Of a DNA stretch of 64,000 nt, positions 39,256 through 48,898 are shown in pieces. The stretch covers positions 1 through 64,000 of the forward strand of contig JAQCJO010000003.1 in assembly GCA_027592925.1 (NCBI GenBank). Reading direction: 5' to 3'. This DNA comes from Actinomycetota bacterium (lineage in GTDB: Bacteria; Actinomycetota; Acidimicrobiia; Acidimicrobiales; Ilumatobacteraceae). A program made the translations under genes and the position numbers. The stretch's first letter is position 1. Every line of letters starts with the position of its first letter. Below the pieces are notes generated by a model. It had not been told where the DNA came from. It saw only the letters and a program-made list of their open reading frames with translations, and ran no database searches.

Positions 39256-40491
39256 ATGACAAGTGCGAATACTGCTTCAACATCATCAAACCCACTTTCT
39301 TTTCCTGCCGGATTTACGTGGGGAACTGCGACGGCTGCCCACCAAGTGGAAGGCAACAACTGGAATAACGATTGGTGGGATTGGGAACATCGTGTTGGCA
39401 CGCGCGTGAAAGAGCCAAGCGGAGACACCTGCGATCACTACAACCTGTATCCACAAGATATTGCGATGCTCGCCAAGTTGGGTTTCGACAACTATCGATT
39501 CAGTGTTGAGTGGAGTCGCATCGAGCCGGAAGACGGAGAGTTTTCTCAAGCCGAGATCAATCACTACCGAAAAGTTTTGGAAGCCTGTCACGAACACAAC
39601 ATCACACCGGTTGTGACACTGCATCACTTCACCACACCACGTTGGGTTGCAGCACAGGGCGGATGGGTAAATGATTCAACTGCAGATTTGTTTGCTCGTT
39701 TTTCGGAAAAAGTTGCTCAGTCGCTCGGTGATGGAGTTGGCAAGTGGTGCACTATTAACGAACCCAACATGGTCTCGACCATTGGGTATTTGCTCGGTGA
39801 GTTTCCACCTGGCACAAAGTCGCGCGAAGCACGCAAAAAAGCAAACGAAGTGTTTTGTCAGGCACACATAAAAGCGCGTGACGCAGTGAAGTCAATTTCG
39901 AGTGCTCCGCTTGGCATCACGCTGGCAATGCAGGAGTACACCATCAATGTCGATGACGAGTCACATCGCGCTACTGCTGAAGGCAAACGCGACATGGCAT
40001 GGGACGGCCTTGAAGACTGCTTTTTGGAAGTGGCTAAAGGCGACGACTATTTCGGTGTGCAGACATATACGCGCGAGCGTTTCAATCAAGACGGTCGCAT
40101 TTTGCCTGATGCAGATATGCGCAGGACGATCATGGGCTACGAGTTCAGGCCACAAGCGCTAGAAGCATGCATTCGTCGTGCGTGGGACAAGACGGGCCAT
40201 GTGCCGATCATTGTTACCGAAAACGGTATTGCCACGAGCGATGATGCCGAGCGAATCGAATACGTGCACGGCGCGCTTGAAGGATTGCTCAACTGCATCC
40301 AGGACGGAATTGACATTCGTGGTTACACGTATTGGAGCCTGATGGACAATTTTGAGTGGATGTATGGATACGGTCCAACATTCGGAATCGTTGCAGTCGA
40401 CTGGAAGACACAAGTGCGTACGCCACGACCAAGTGCATCTTGGCTTGGGCGTATTGCTCGCGGCAACGCACTGCTTCCGCGCAATGCGTAG
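39256..40491 (+). CDS. GH1 beta-glucosidase-like glycoside hydrolase
   Basis: FTWGTATAAHQVEGN; WCTINEPN acid/base; VTENGIA nucleophile; YTYWSLMDNFEWMYGY. Confidence 0.95.
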   Translation: MTSANTASTSSNPLSFPAGFTWGTATAAHQVEGNNWNNDWWDWEHRVGTRVKEPSGDTCDHYNLYPQDIAMLAKLGFDNYRFSVEWSRIEPEDGEFSQAEINHYRKVLEACHEHNITPVVTLHHFTTPRWVAAQGGWVNDSTADLFARFSEKVAQSLGDGVGKWCTINEPNMVSTIGYLLGEFPPGTKSREARKKANEVFCQAHIKARDAVKSISSAPLGITLAMQEYTINVDDESHRATAEGKRDMAWDGLEDCFLEVAKGDDYFGVQTYTRERFNQDGRILPDADMRRTIMGYEFRPQALEACIRRAWDKTGHVPIIVTENGIATSDDAERIEYVHGALEGLLNCIQDGIDIRGYTYWSLMDNFEWMYGYGPTFGIVAVDWKTQVRTPRPSASWLGRIARGNALLPRNA

Positions 40492-40506
40492 CGAGTAATT
40501 TTTCAC

Positions 40507-41148
40507 GTGACCAAACTCAGTGGTGAACGACGCACGATTGCTATTGAGACAACTGGGTTTATGCCAGAGGTTGAAGGAGATGCTCTCTTTGTTGCGGCGC
40601 TAGGTGCTGGAAAAGCTTGCCCTGGTTTACCGATGGTTGAAATTGGCTCGTACTGTGGCCGCAGCACCGTGTGGCTTGGTGCAGCAGCCGAAACCTGTGG
40701 CACATTGCTGTTTGCGGTTGATCACCACGGCGGATCAGAAGAAAACCAGATTGGTTGGGAGTGGCACGACCCAACATTGGTCGACGCGTCAACAGGTCGA
40801 CTCAATACGTTGCCGCATTTTGAAAAAACTATGAGCCGTGCGCGGCTCACCGACACGGTGCGAACTGTTGTCGGAGACTCGCCAACAATTGCAAGTACCT
40901 GGACGCAACAAATCGCGATGTGTTTTATTGATGGCGGCCATGCCCGAGATGTTGCGGCAAACGATTATGCAGCGTGGAACGGACATATTGCACTGGGTGG
41001 CATCTTGGCAATCCACGATGTGTTTACTGATCCGGCACTTGGCGGCCAGGCTCCCTATGAAGAGATTTATCTAGCAGCAATAAATGGCGGCAAGTTTGCA
41101 GATGTGAGCGCAACTGGGTCGCTGCGTGTGCTCACACGTGTGAAATAA
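40507..41148 (+). CDS. Class I SAM-dependent methyltransferase (CmcI/methyltransferase-24-like)
   Basis: MVEIGSYCGRSTVWLG; CFIDGGHARDVAANDYAAWNGHIALGGILAIHDVF. Confidence 0.8.
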   Translation: MTKLSGERRTIAIETTGFMPEVEGDALFVAALGAGKACPGLPMVEIGSYCGRSTVWLGAAAETCGTLLFAVDHHGGSEENQIGWEWHDPTLVDASTGRLNTLPHFEKTMSRARLTDTVRTVVGDSPTIASTWTQQIAMCFIDGGHARDVAANDYAAWNGHIALGGILAIHDVFTDPALGGQAPYEEIYLAAINGGKFADVSATGSLRVLTRVK

Positions 41149-41174
41149 AAACGTCTCGAAACCGGAATCAGTTT

Positions 41175-42227
41175 TTAGTCAAGCACAGTTGATGCGCCAA
41201 ATATTTGGCTTGCTGCGGTGTCGCCACTAATTGCATTGGCAGCCAAGATCACTGCGGCACCGGTGTACGCACTGCACTCGTCGGCAGGAAACACAATGCG
41301 ATCTGGGTAAACAATGCCGGTGAGGTATGCGCCGCTCTCAGTGCGGTGCGCGTTTGTCCACGACAACAATTGTTTTGCAGTGTCAATGTTGCCGATGGCA
41401 GAGTGAGCAAGCGAGCATTCTGCTGTTTCTGCTGCAGTTACCCAATCTTCGTCATTGACGCAACGCACGCCACGAGACGGGATCACGAATTCATCCCACT
41501 GCATGGCAATGCGGGTCTTTGCTTCGGTGCCAGTTAACGCACCAGTGAGCACGGGGTAGTACCAGTCCATTGCCCAGCGCAGTTTTGGCTCGAAAGCAGC
41601 GAGGTTGGTGTTGATGATTTCGTCAAGTGTGTCGGCGGCAGCGCGCCACTCGGGTTGCGAATCACCAACTATTGCTCCAATGTTTGCTGCGCAATGCAGT
41701 GCGTGGCGGATAGACGAACAGCCAGTCAGCAATGCATAGTCCCAAGGGTTTGCGTTCACTTCGCGAGCCCACAAGATGGTGCCGTCTGGGCGACGCATTG
41801 CCAGCACCCATTCCATTGCACGCTTGACCGCTGGCCACATGCGCGCAACAAATTGTTTGTCGTTGGTGCTCATCCAGTGGTGCCACACTCCGGTGCCGAT
41901 GTATGCGCACACGTTGGTGTCAAGTTTGGTTTCTTCAACTGATCCGTCTGGCAAGTAGTAGTTAAACCAACTGCCATCTTCGCGTTGCACCGAGGTCAAC
42001 CATTCGTATGCTCGTTGCGCCTGATCATGCAAACCCATCACGTCGAGAGCCATTGCGGTCTCAACGTGATTCCATGGGTCGCAGTGTCCACCAACAAACC
42101 ACGGGACCATGCCATTTGAGAGTTGCAATGATGCAATGGACTGAGCGGTTGCACGCAACTCTTCTTGCGTGATCACATCGTCAAGATTATCGCCGAGATG
42201 GCTACCGAGAAGTTCGTTATTTGGCAT
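41175..42227 (-). CDS. Alpha/alpha-toroid protein (often annotated prenyltransferase/glycosidase-like)
   Basis: SNGMVPWFVGGHCDPWNHVETAMAL; AYEWLTSVQREDGSWFNYY; AMEWVLAMRRPDGTI repeats. Confidence 0.75.
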   Translation of the reverse strand: MPNNELLGSHLGDNLDDVITQEELRATAQSIASLQLSNGMVPWFVGGHCDPWNHVETAMALDVMGLHDQAQRAYEWLTSVQREDGSWFNYYLPDGSVEETKLDTNVCAYIGTGVWHHWMSTNDKQFVARMWPAVKRAMEWVLAMRRPDGTILWAREVNANPWDYALLTGCSSIRHALHCAANIGAIVGDSQPEWRAAADTLDEIINTNLAAFEPKLRWAMDWYYPVLTGALTGTEAKTRIAMQWDEFVIPSRGVRCVNDEDWVTAAETAECSLAHSAIGNIDTAKQLLSWTNAHRTESGAYLTGIVYPDRIVFPADECSAYTGAAVILAANAISGDTAASQIFGASTVLD

Positions 42228-42948
42228 TGCTCACCGGCTTCATTGAGTACACCACATAACTTTTGCCAAGAACTGGCGCAAGCACTTGTTCGGCCACTTG
42301 TGTCACTTTTGGTTTGGAGATGATGTCCCATTCCAAAAACTTTTTGTATGCGTTGACCATGCGGTTGTCTTCGCGCGCAGGACCAACAGCGCAGCGCAGC
42401 CACCAATACGGCGAGTGCAATCCGTGGGCGCGATGCTGACCAACGACGCGCAAACCAGCCGCACGCAACTTTGCCTTGAGTTCGGTGCCGCTATAAATGC
42501 GCACATGGCCACCGACTACAAATGGCGCGTGGTATTCATCTGACAACATCCAGTTGATCTTTTCGGGAAACCATGACGGCACGGTGGCGCCAAGTGTGCC
42601 GCCCGGCTTGAGTACGCGAGCGAGTTCACTCAGTGCAGCTACATCATTTTGAATGTGCTCGAGCACTTCAGAAGTGACAATGCAATCAAACGAGTTTTCG
42701 GCAAAAGGCAAGCACGTGGCATCGCCGCGCAACACACCCACGAGGTTTTCGGCCATGATCTCGCCGGCTTCGTACATGGCGCTAAAAGTTGCGCGCATGG
42801 CGACTACTTCTTCTTGGGCGTAGTCGAGTGCAATAACTTGCGCACCAAGGCGTGCGGCTTCAAATGCGTGACGACCAAAGCCTGCTCCGGCATCGAGAAA
42901 CAGCGTGCCAGGTCCTATAGAGAGTTCGCTAAAGCGCACGGTCAGCAT
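42217..42948 (-). CDS. Class I SAM-dependent methyltransferase
   Basis: FLDAGAGFGRHAFEAARLGAQVIALDYAQ; FDCIVTSEVLEHIQNDVAALSELARVLKPGGTLGATVP. Confidence 0.92.
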   Translation of the reverse strand: MLTVRFSELSIGPGTLFLDAGAGFGRHAFEAARLGAQVIALDYAQEEVVAMRATFSAMYEAGEIMAENLVGVLRGDATCLPFAENSFDCIVTSEVLEHIQNDVAALSELARVLKPGGTLGATVPSWFPEKINWMLSDEYHAPFVVGGHVRIYSGTELKAKLRAAGLRVVGQHRAHGLHSPYWWLRCAVGPAREDNRMVNAYKKFLEWDIISKPKVTQVAEQVLAPVLGKSYVVYSMKPVSNAK

Positions 42949-42951
42949 TGG

Positions 42952-44244
42952 TTATTTGCTATCTCGCCGTTGAAGTTTTTTGACGTTGTGTGGCATCGAA
43001 AGAACTTCTTTGTATTGATCGACAGTGAGTGCTGCACAATGGCGCCAGCTCCAGCGCTCGACCACGCGGGCTCTGCCTGCAGCACCAATGCGATCTCGCA
43101 ACTCTTTGCTATCAAGACCGCGACGAATCGCTGCCGCCAAGGCTTCGGCGTCGCCCGCTGGGCACGACAACACCGTGTCGTTGTCGACGCCTGTCACTTC
43201 GGGGAGCGCGCCACCCGTAGTTGCAACCAAACACGTGCCAGTCGCCATTGCTTCGATTGCGGGGAGACTAAATCCCTCGTACAAACTTGGCACTACTGCG
43301 AGCTCGGCTTCTGCATACAACTCAACAATGCGTTCGTCGGAGACCCCGGAAACGTGCGTGATGCAATCTTCAAGACCAAGCGAACGAATCATGTCGGCGT
43401 TTGCGCCTTCGCGTGGCTTGCCAATGATGGTCAGGTGCACCTCGCGCTCGGTGCGCAATTTGGCAAGAGCTTCGAGTAAATATGAAAGACCTTTGAGAGC
43501 GACATCAGCGGAGGCAGTGGTGATCATGTGTCCTGGCTTGCGCTGCACCGTTGGCTTGGGGGAGAACAACTCGTGATCAACGCCAACTGGCACAAGTCGC
43601 ATGCGGTCGAGCGACACTTTCATGTCGGTATGAATGTCGTCGATTGAGTTTTTGCTGACCACAACAACGCGCGGCATCTTGCTTGCAACTTTGCCTTGCA
43701 TCTCCACAAACGAATACCAGCGACCAATGGCTTTGCGCTTCCACCAAGTTGGCGTGTGTTCCATCTCGAGCTTGCGATCTTTGGTGATGGGGTGATGCAA
43801 AGTCACGATTGTCGGAATGATTTTTTCAATCCTGAGGATGCCGTATCCGAGGCACTGATTGTCGTGCACAATGTCAAAATCGTTGACGCGTGTTTTGAGA
43901 GCGCGGTGTGCTCGGATGCTGAACGAGCGTGGCTCACCAAACGTGCCTTTAAGAAACTGTGCTGACTCAACAAAGTTCGGCCAGTCGTTGATCTCCCAAT
44001 ATGCGGGGAAGCGACCAGGGTGAGCATCGTTAAAAATGTCGAGGCTTGGCAATTGATGTAGTTGCACTCGCGGATCAAGAATTGGGTATGGCTGTCCGCC
44101 AAAAACTTCCACATGATGACCGAGATCGGCAAGTGCTTTGGTGAGGTGTCGCGTGTACACGCCCTGACCGCCCACGTGCGGCTTGCCGCGATACGTCAAA
44201 TAGGCAATACGCAACGGGCCGTTGGGGTCGAACGGCGTTGTCAT
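42952..44244 (-). CDS. Glycosyltransferase family 4 (GT-B)
   Basis: RIAYLTYRGKPHVGGQGVYTRHLTKALADLGH; VVPSLYEGFSLPAIEAMATGTCLVATTGGALPEV. Confidence 0.93.
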   Translation of the reverse strand: MTTPFDPNGPLRIAYLTYRGKPHVGGQGVYTRHLTKALADLGHHVEVFGGQPYPILDPRVQLHQLPSLDIFNDAHPGRFPAYWEINDWPNFVESAQFLKGTFGEPRSFSIRAHRALKTRVNDFDIVHDNQCLGYGILRIEKIIPTIVTLHHPITKDRKLEMEHTPTWWKRKAIGRWYSFVEMQGKVASKMPRVVVVSKNSIDDIHTDMKVSLDRMRLVPVGVDHELFSPKPTVQRKPGHMITTASADVALKGLSYLLEALAKLRTEREVHLTIIGKPREGANADMIRSLGLEDCITHVSGVSDERIVELYAEAELAVVPSLYEGFSLPAIEAMATGTCLVATTGGALPEVTGVDNDTVLSCPAGDAEALAAAIRRGLDSKELRDRIGAAGRARVVERWSWRHCAALTVDQYKEVLSMPHNVKKLQRRDSK

Positions 44245-44260
44245 AGCCGTACCACTCTAC

Positions 44261-45088
44261 CTAGGGGTAACCGAGTGCAGTCAGACGGAAATAGCGCGTC
44301 AGTGGATGGTCTGGGGATACCACCAACGGTTCGGAGTTGAGTCCGTTTGGTGGACCGGATTGCGGTTCTACACAGATTGCGTGCGACGGCTCGTTGTACA
44401 CGACCCAGTGGCTGCAGTCGCTCTCGAGGCGCACTACAAGTCCGTTCTCATATTTCAGCAATGGTGCGGAAAGGGCATCGGTAAAACAGTCATCAAGTGG
44501 TCCATGCATCAAGTCGTGTTGTTGCTGCACACGTTGCACACGTTGTGCACTAGCGATGCCGTCACTGTCGCGTACGTACATTGTTTTGAATTCGGCCTCA
44601 AGTTGCACTGGTCGCACAAACCACGGGTGCCAACCAACTTGTGCTGGCATTGAATTTTTTTCATCGCTGCGGTCGATCGCGTGCACGGTGAGTTGTAGGT
44701 TCACCGATGTTGAGTCGACACTGATGCGATGTTCAACCCACCCGGCAAAAGGCCACCGCTGATCGAGATCGACTCGCAAAGTTGCGCTTGTTGGCGAAGA
44801 ATTTACCACTTGCCATGCAGCGTCATGCACAAGACCATGAATTGCATGTGGGGGAGAGTTGATGGGCAACTGCACACTCGTGCCTTGGTACTCAAATATT
44901 CCATTGCGTGTGCGGCCAGCCCACGGAGCCATCGGGTAACAGCCCCACGAAAACGAATCATCATGTGTGCGCTGCACCAATAGCTCTGTTTCACCAAACC
45001 GCACGCTCGAAAGCCGTGCTCCATGCTCTGCGTCGATGACGGTTTCAACATTGCCAGACGAAAGCGTGATCATGTTGCTGCTGTTCAT
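44261..45088 (-). CDS. Aldose 1-epimerase family protein
   Basis: GCYPMAPWAGRTRNGIFEYQG; HAIHGLVHDAAWQV; QVGWHPWFVRP. Confidence 0.9.
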   Translation of the reverse strand: MNSSNMITLSSGNVETVIDAEHGARLSSVRFGETELLVQRTHDDSFSWGCYPMAPWAGRTRNGIFEYQGTSVQLPINSPPHAIHGLVHDAAWQVVNSSPTSATLRVDLDQRWPFAGWVEHRISVDSTSVNLQLTVHAIDRSDEKNSMPAQVGWHPWFVRPVQLEAEFKTMYVRDSDGIASAQRVQRVQQQHDLMHGPLDDCFTDALSAPLLKYENGLVVRLESDCSHWVVYNEPSHAICVEPQSGPPNGLNSEPLVVSPDHPLTRYFRLTALGYP

Positions 45089-46563
45089 GCTCGAGTTGTG
45101 CGCCGACCAGCGATCAGTAGGGCAAGCAGCGAAGCAATCATGATCAAAATAAAAGGCATATCACCAAGGTACGAATAGATGGTGCGGCCAGAACGCAACT
45201 GCACTTCTCGGGTAATGACGCGCTGCTCACTCACACCAGTGCGGTCAAACACTTGACCACTTGGTGAAATAAATGCAGAGAAGCCCGTTGGTGAAACTTG
45301 CACCAGCCAACGACCGGTTTCTAATGCGCGCAAGCGAGATGAAGCAATTTGTTGGGTTTGCAATATTGTGCCCGTGTAACTCGAGCCATTCGTTGGGTTC
45401 ACCAGCAACGTTGCCCCACGCTCAACACCTTCGTTTGCGCGTCCTGCAAAAAAGACTTCCCACGAAATAACAACTGCAATGGTGGTGTCTGCGGCCCGAA
45501 GTATGGCTGTATCTTTGCCCGCCTGCGCATCGCGAGGGATTCTGTCTACTGGTGCTCCAACGGCTTCGAGCAACCCGCGCATCGGTACAAACTCACCAAA
45601 CGGCACGCGTCGCACTTTGTCGTAGCGATTTCCAATCGAACCATCAGTGTTCACTACAGCTTGAGCGTTGGTAAAAAATCTGTTGTCGAAATCTTCGGTG
45701 ATGCCAACAAGAAATGGCGCATCAAGTCTCGCCGCTTCGGCTGCGACTTCGGTGCGCTCGATGCTGGATGAAAAACTGCTCACATCAATGACATTTTCAG
45801 GCCAGACGACTAAGTCCAAATTGTTGTCAGTTGTGACAGATCCTCCAGCAATTGTCCGAGTCGCGTCAAGGTGCCGAACAACTACATCGCGACTGTTGGT
45901 GTTGATTGCCAACGTGCCTTGTGGGCCGCCACCCTGCACCGCAGCAATAGTGAGTGAACGACCAATGTCGTGTCCATGCGGAGCGATCAAACCAGCAATG
46001 GGCAAAATGGCGACTACAACAACTGCGATGAGTGCTGCATGCACTGCGCGCTTGGGCGTTTTAGTTTCGCGAAGGTCTGCTAGCAAAAAGCCAATCTGTA
46101 ACACGATGTAGGTGAGGAGCAGTGGGCCACCCACTCGCACAATGGGTGCGAGTGGCGATGCAGCTTGTGAGATGGCAAGTGTTGCAAGTGGTACGCCACC
46201 AAACGGAAATGAAAATCGCAATGCTTCTGCAAGTGTGTGCGCAAGCGGACCAACTACTGCTCGATGTTTATGTTGATCGTTAACAGCACCGGTGATCATC
46301 GCTGCGATGCCGTGGAGTGCCGAAAACAGCAATGCTGCAATCACATATCCCGGCGCTGTAAGAAACCACATCCAAGCCATGCCCGGTGCCAGCCAAGCGA
46401 GCGCAAACAGTGTGCCAAACATAAATCGAGCACGATTGCTAGTTGGTTTGATTGTCGTAAAGAGTGCAACTCCTAAATAGGCGAGCGGCCACCATCCCCA
46501 CGGCGGAAGGCTGAGGGCAACGAGCGACCCTGCAATGAGTGCTACAAGGGATTGTTTTTTCAT
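45085..46563 (-). CDS. lnt: Apolipoprotein N-acyltransferase homologue
   Basis: LPPWGWWPLAYLGVALF; VVWPENV; YDKVRRVPFGEFVPMRG; VVISWEVFFAGRA (Ser at expected Cys). Confidence 0.88.
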   Translation of the reverse strand: MKKQSLVALIAGSLVALSLPPWGWWPLAYLGVALFTTIKPTSNRARFMFGTLFALAWLAPGMAWMWFLTAPGYVIAALLFSALHGIAAMITGAVNDQHKHRAVVGPLAHTLAEALRFSFPFGGVPLATLAISQAASPLAPIVRVGGPLLLTYIVLQIGFLLADLRETKTPKRAVHAALIAVVVVAILPIAGLIAPHGHDIGRSLTIAAVQGGGPQGTLAINTNSRDVVVRHLDATRTIAGGSVTTDNNLDLVVWPENVIDVSSFSSSIERTEVAAEAARLDAPFLVGITEDFDNRFFTNAQAVVNTDGSIGNRYDKVRRVPFGEFVPMRGLLEAVGAPVDRIPRDAQAGKDTAILRAADTTIAVVISWEVFFAGRANEGVERGATLLVNPTNGSSYTGTILQTQQIASSRLRALETGRWLVQVSPTGFSAFISPSGQVFDRTGVSEQRVITREVQLRSGRTIYSYLGDMPFILIMIASLLALLIAGRRTTRA

Positions 46564-47975
46564 GAGTGCAGTTCGCTGAGTGCGCGTGATGCTGCACGTT
46601 GGCCATCATTGATGCATGCGGGAATACCAATGCCGCGGTAACTTGCGCCAGCCAATACAACACCAGGTGCAGATGCGTGCAATTGTTTGTCGAGTGTTTC
46701 GACCCTGTATTCATGTCCTGGTCGGTATTGGGGAAACGATTCGATCCATCTCGTGAATCGCATGTTGGTGGGTGCTGCATCGAAACCAAGATGCAAACGT
46801 AGATCGCGTAGTGCAACTTCTAGCAAGGCCTTGTCGTCAAGGTGATGCATCGGTGCGCCGTCACGTCCAAGCGAAACTCGCAAGATCATCTCATCGCTGG
46901 CGGTTTTCCAGTGTGCCCATTTGTTTGAGCCAAATGAAACCGCAGTAACACCAGTTTGTACTGGTTTGGGCACAAGATAGCCAGATCCAGTGAGGTGTTG
47001 TGGCCACTGTGACCGCGAAATGGTCAGTGCAATCATGATCACGGATGCATGCTCAAACTGTTGAAGTTGCGTGGATGTTTCGCTGCTGAGCTGTTTGACA
47101 AGTGCTGCAGTGTGACGGGCAGGACTCGCCAAAACAACTGCGTCTGCGGGCAACGATTCGGTTTCAAGATGCACTACATACGAGCGACCTTGGGGTTCGA
47201 TACTGCGTACCGGAGATGAAAGAATCACGCGCCCACCGTCTTCAACAATTCGGTCGCGCACCGCTCGAGTGAATGCGCTCATGCTGGTAATTGGTGTTGC
47301 GAATACTGGGCCACCACTCGTGCGCTTTTGCATTGAATTGCGTGCCGCACGCATGAGGCTTGTCGGCTGCGCCAAGAGCTCGGCCACTTGGGGCATGCCT
47401 TGCACACTGAAATTATCGGTATCAGTTGCATAGATGCTTCCAACAAGTGGGTCGACAAGGCGCTCCAGCACTTGGTTGCCGCAACGACTACGAATTGCAG
47501 CACCTAACGAATCGGTTGATCGACCAATTGCGCGGGGAAGAAATGGTTCGACAGATGCTCGCAATTTGCCAGACTTTGTAAGTAACTGCGTGTTCCAGAT
47601 GGCTTTGTGCGAACCAGGCACGCCAAGCACGGTGCCCGTTGGAATTGCGTGCATGTTGTTGTTCCAGATGTAGGCATGATTGGTAGCAGGTGAAGTGAGG
47701 TGATGATCAAGACCAACTGCCGCACAGAGTTTCATTGCTGCTGGAGTGCGCGTCAAAAATGCATCAGCCGATTCGTCGACTAAATCCAGCCCAGCAAATG
47801 GTGATGCCTGGATAATGCCGCCAATGCGGTCGGCGGCTTCAACGATGGTGACTCGCGGTGGATGAGGTTGCTGCAGTAATTGATGAGCAGCAGCAAGACC
47901 AGTGATGCCTGCGCCAACGATAACGACGTGCCGATCGCTGAAGTTTTGAGCAACGGTCGTGTTGTCGATTGACAT
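46560..47975 (-). CDS. hemY: Protoporphyrinogen/coproporphyrinogen III oxidase (HemY/CgoX)
   Basis: VVIVGAGITGLAAAHQLLQQ; GVVLAGASYRGIGIPACINDGQRAA. Confidence 0.92.
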   Translation of the reverse strand: MSIDNTTVAQNFSDRHVVIVGAGITGLAAAHQLLQQPHPPRVTIVEAADRIGGIIQASPFAGLDLVDESADAFLTRTPAAMKLCAAVGLDHHLTSPATNHAYIWNNNMHAIPTGTVLGVPGSHKAIWNTQLLTKSGKLRASVEPFLPRAIGRSTDSLGAAIRSRCGNQVLERLVDPLVGSIYATDTDNFSVQGMPQVAELLAQPTSLMRAARNSMQKRTSGGPVFATPITSMSAFTRAVRDRIVEDGGRVILSSPVRSIEPQGRSYVVHLETESLPADAVVLASPARHTAALVKQLSSETSTQLQQFEHASVIMIALTISRSQWPQHLTGSGYLVPKPVQTGVTAVSFGSNKWAHWKTASDEMILRVSLGRDGAPMHHLDDKALLEVALRDLRLHLGFDAAPTNMRFTRWIESFPQYRPGHEYRVETLDKQLHASAPGVVLAGASYRGIGIPACINDGQRAASRALSELHS

Positions 47976-47986
47976 TGCAAACGACT

Positions 47987-48898
47987 TTACAATGCGCTCA
48001 CAACACGTTGCGCAAGTGCGCTCATCACTGTTGAATCATCATTCACACAAGCAGTGCGACTGAAGCTCAGTCCCAATTTGTCAGCATGTCGCGCTGCTTC
48101 AATGTCGAGGTCATACAACACCTCTAAGTGATCGGCCACAAATCCAACTGCACTCACCAATACGCCGTCTGCGCTGCGTTGTGCAGCAATGTCGTCGATG
48201 GCAATCAAAATGTCTGGACCAATCCATGGTTCTGGAGTTCGACCGGCAGATTGCCAAGCAATGTCCCAGTCCGAATGCTCGACTAGACCGAGTTGTTTGG
48301 CTACAGCAGTTGCTGTTGCGTGCAACTCGGTTGGATATGGGTCGCCGCCATCGATAATTCGCTGTGGCAGGGAGTGCGCTGTGAATAACACGCGAGTGCG
48401 AGTTGGCATTGCCGCCAACTTTTGTTTCATGTCGGCAGCAATGAAGTCGACAAAGGCTGGCTCGATGGCCCACGAATTAATACCGACTACTTCAACTCCG
48501 TGTGGCTTTGCTGCCTCGGTGGCACGACCAACATATTGTCCAATTGAATATGAAGAAAAGTGCGGTGCAAGCACGAGCGCAATGATTTTGGTGAAACCCT
48601 GTTGCGCTAAATCATCTACTGCTGTCTCAATCATTGGTGCCGCATGTTTGAGACCCAACTGCACATGAAATTGGCCGGGGATAAGACCATCTAACGCACG
48701 TTGAAGCGCATCTCGTTGTGCCTCGGTGCGCGCGGCCAGTGGGGAGATGCCGCCAATTGCGTCGTAGCGAGCCACCAAGTCGGCAAGTTGTTCATCGGTT
48801 GGTGCGCGACCGCGTCGAATGTCGGTGTAATAAGGAAGGATCTCTTGCGTACTGCGCGGAGTGCCGTAGGCCATCAATAAAACAGCTGTGCGGTTCAT
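47987..48898 (-). CDS. hemH: Ferrochelatase (protoporphyrin or coproporphyrin type)
   Basis: VLLMAYGTPRSTQEILPYYTDIRRGR; LFTAHSLPQRIIDGGDPY; SAVGFVADHLEVLYDLDIEA. Confidence 0.94.
   Translation of the reverse strand: MNRTAVLLMAYGTPRSTQEILPYYTDIRRGRAPTDEQLADLVARYDAIGGISPLAARTEAQRDALQRALDGLIPGQFHVQLGLKHAAPMIETAVDDLAQQGFTKIIALVLAPHFSSYSIGQYVGRATEAAKPHGVEVVGINSWAIEPAFVDFIAADMKQKLAAMPTRTRVLFTAHSLPQRIIDGGDPYPTELHATATAVAKQLGLVEHSDWDIAWQSAGRTPEPWIGPDILIAIDDIAAQRSADGVLVSAVGFVADHLEVLYDLDIEAARHADKLGLSFSRTACVNDDSTVMSALAQRVVSAL

Noticed and set aside
42649-43479. 276-aa plus-strand ORF opposite the methyltransferase and GT4
   Set aside because: Fully antisense to two well-supported genes, Cys/His-rich low-complexity translation with no recognisable domain; treated as a codon-bias shadow ORF.
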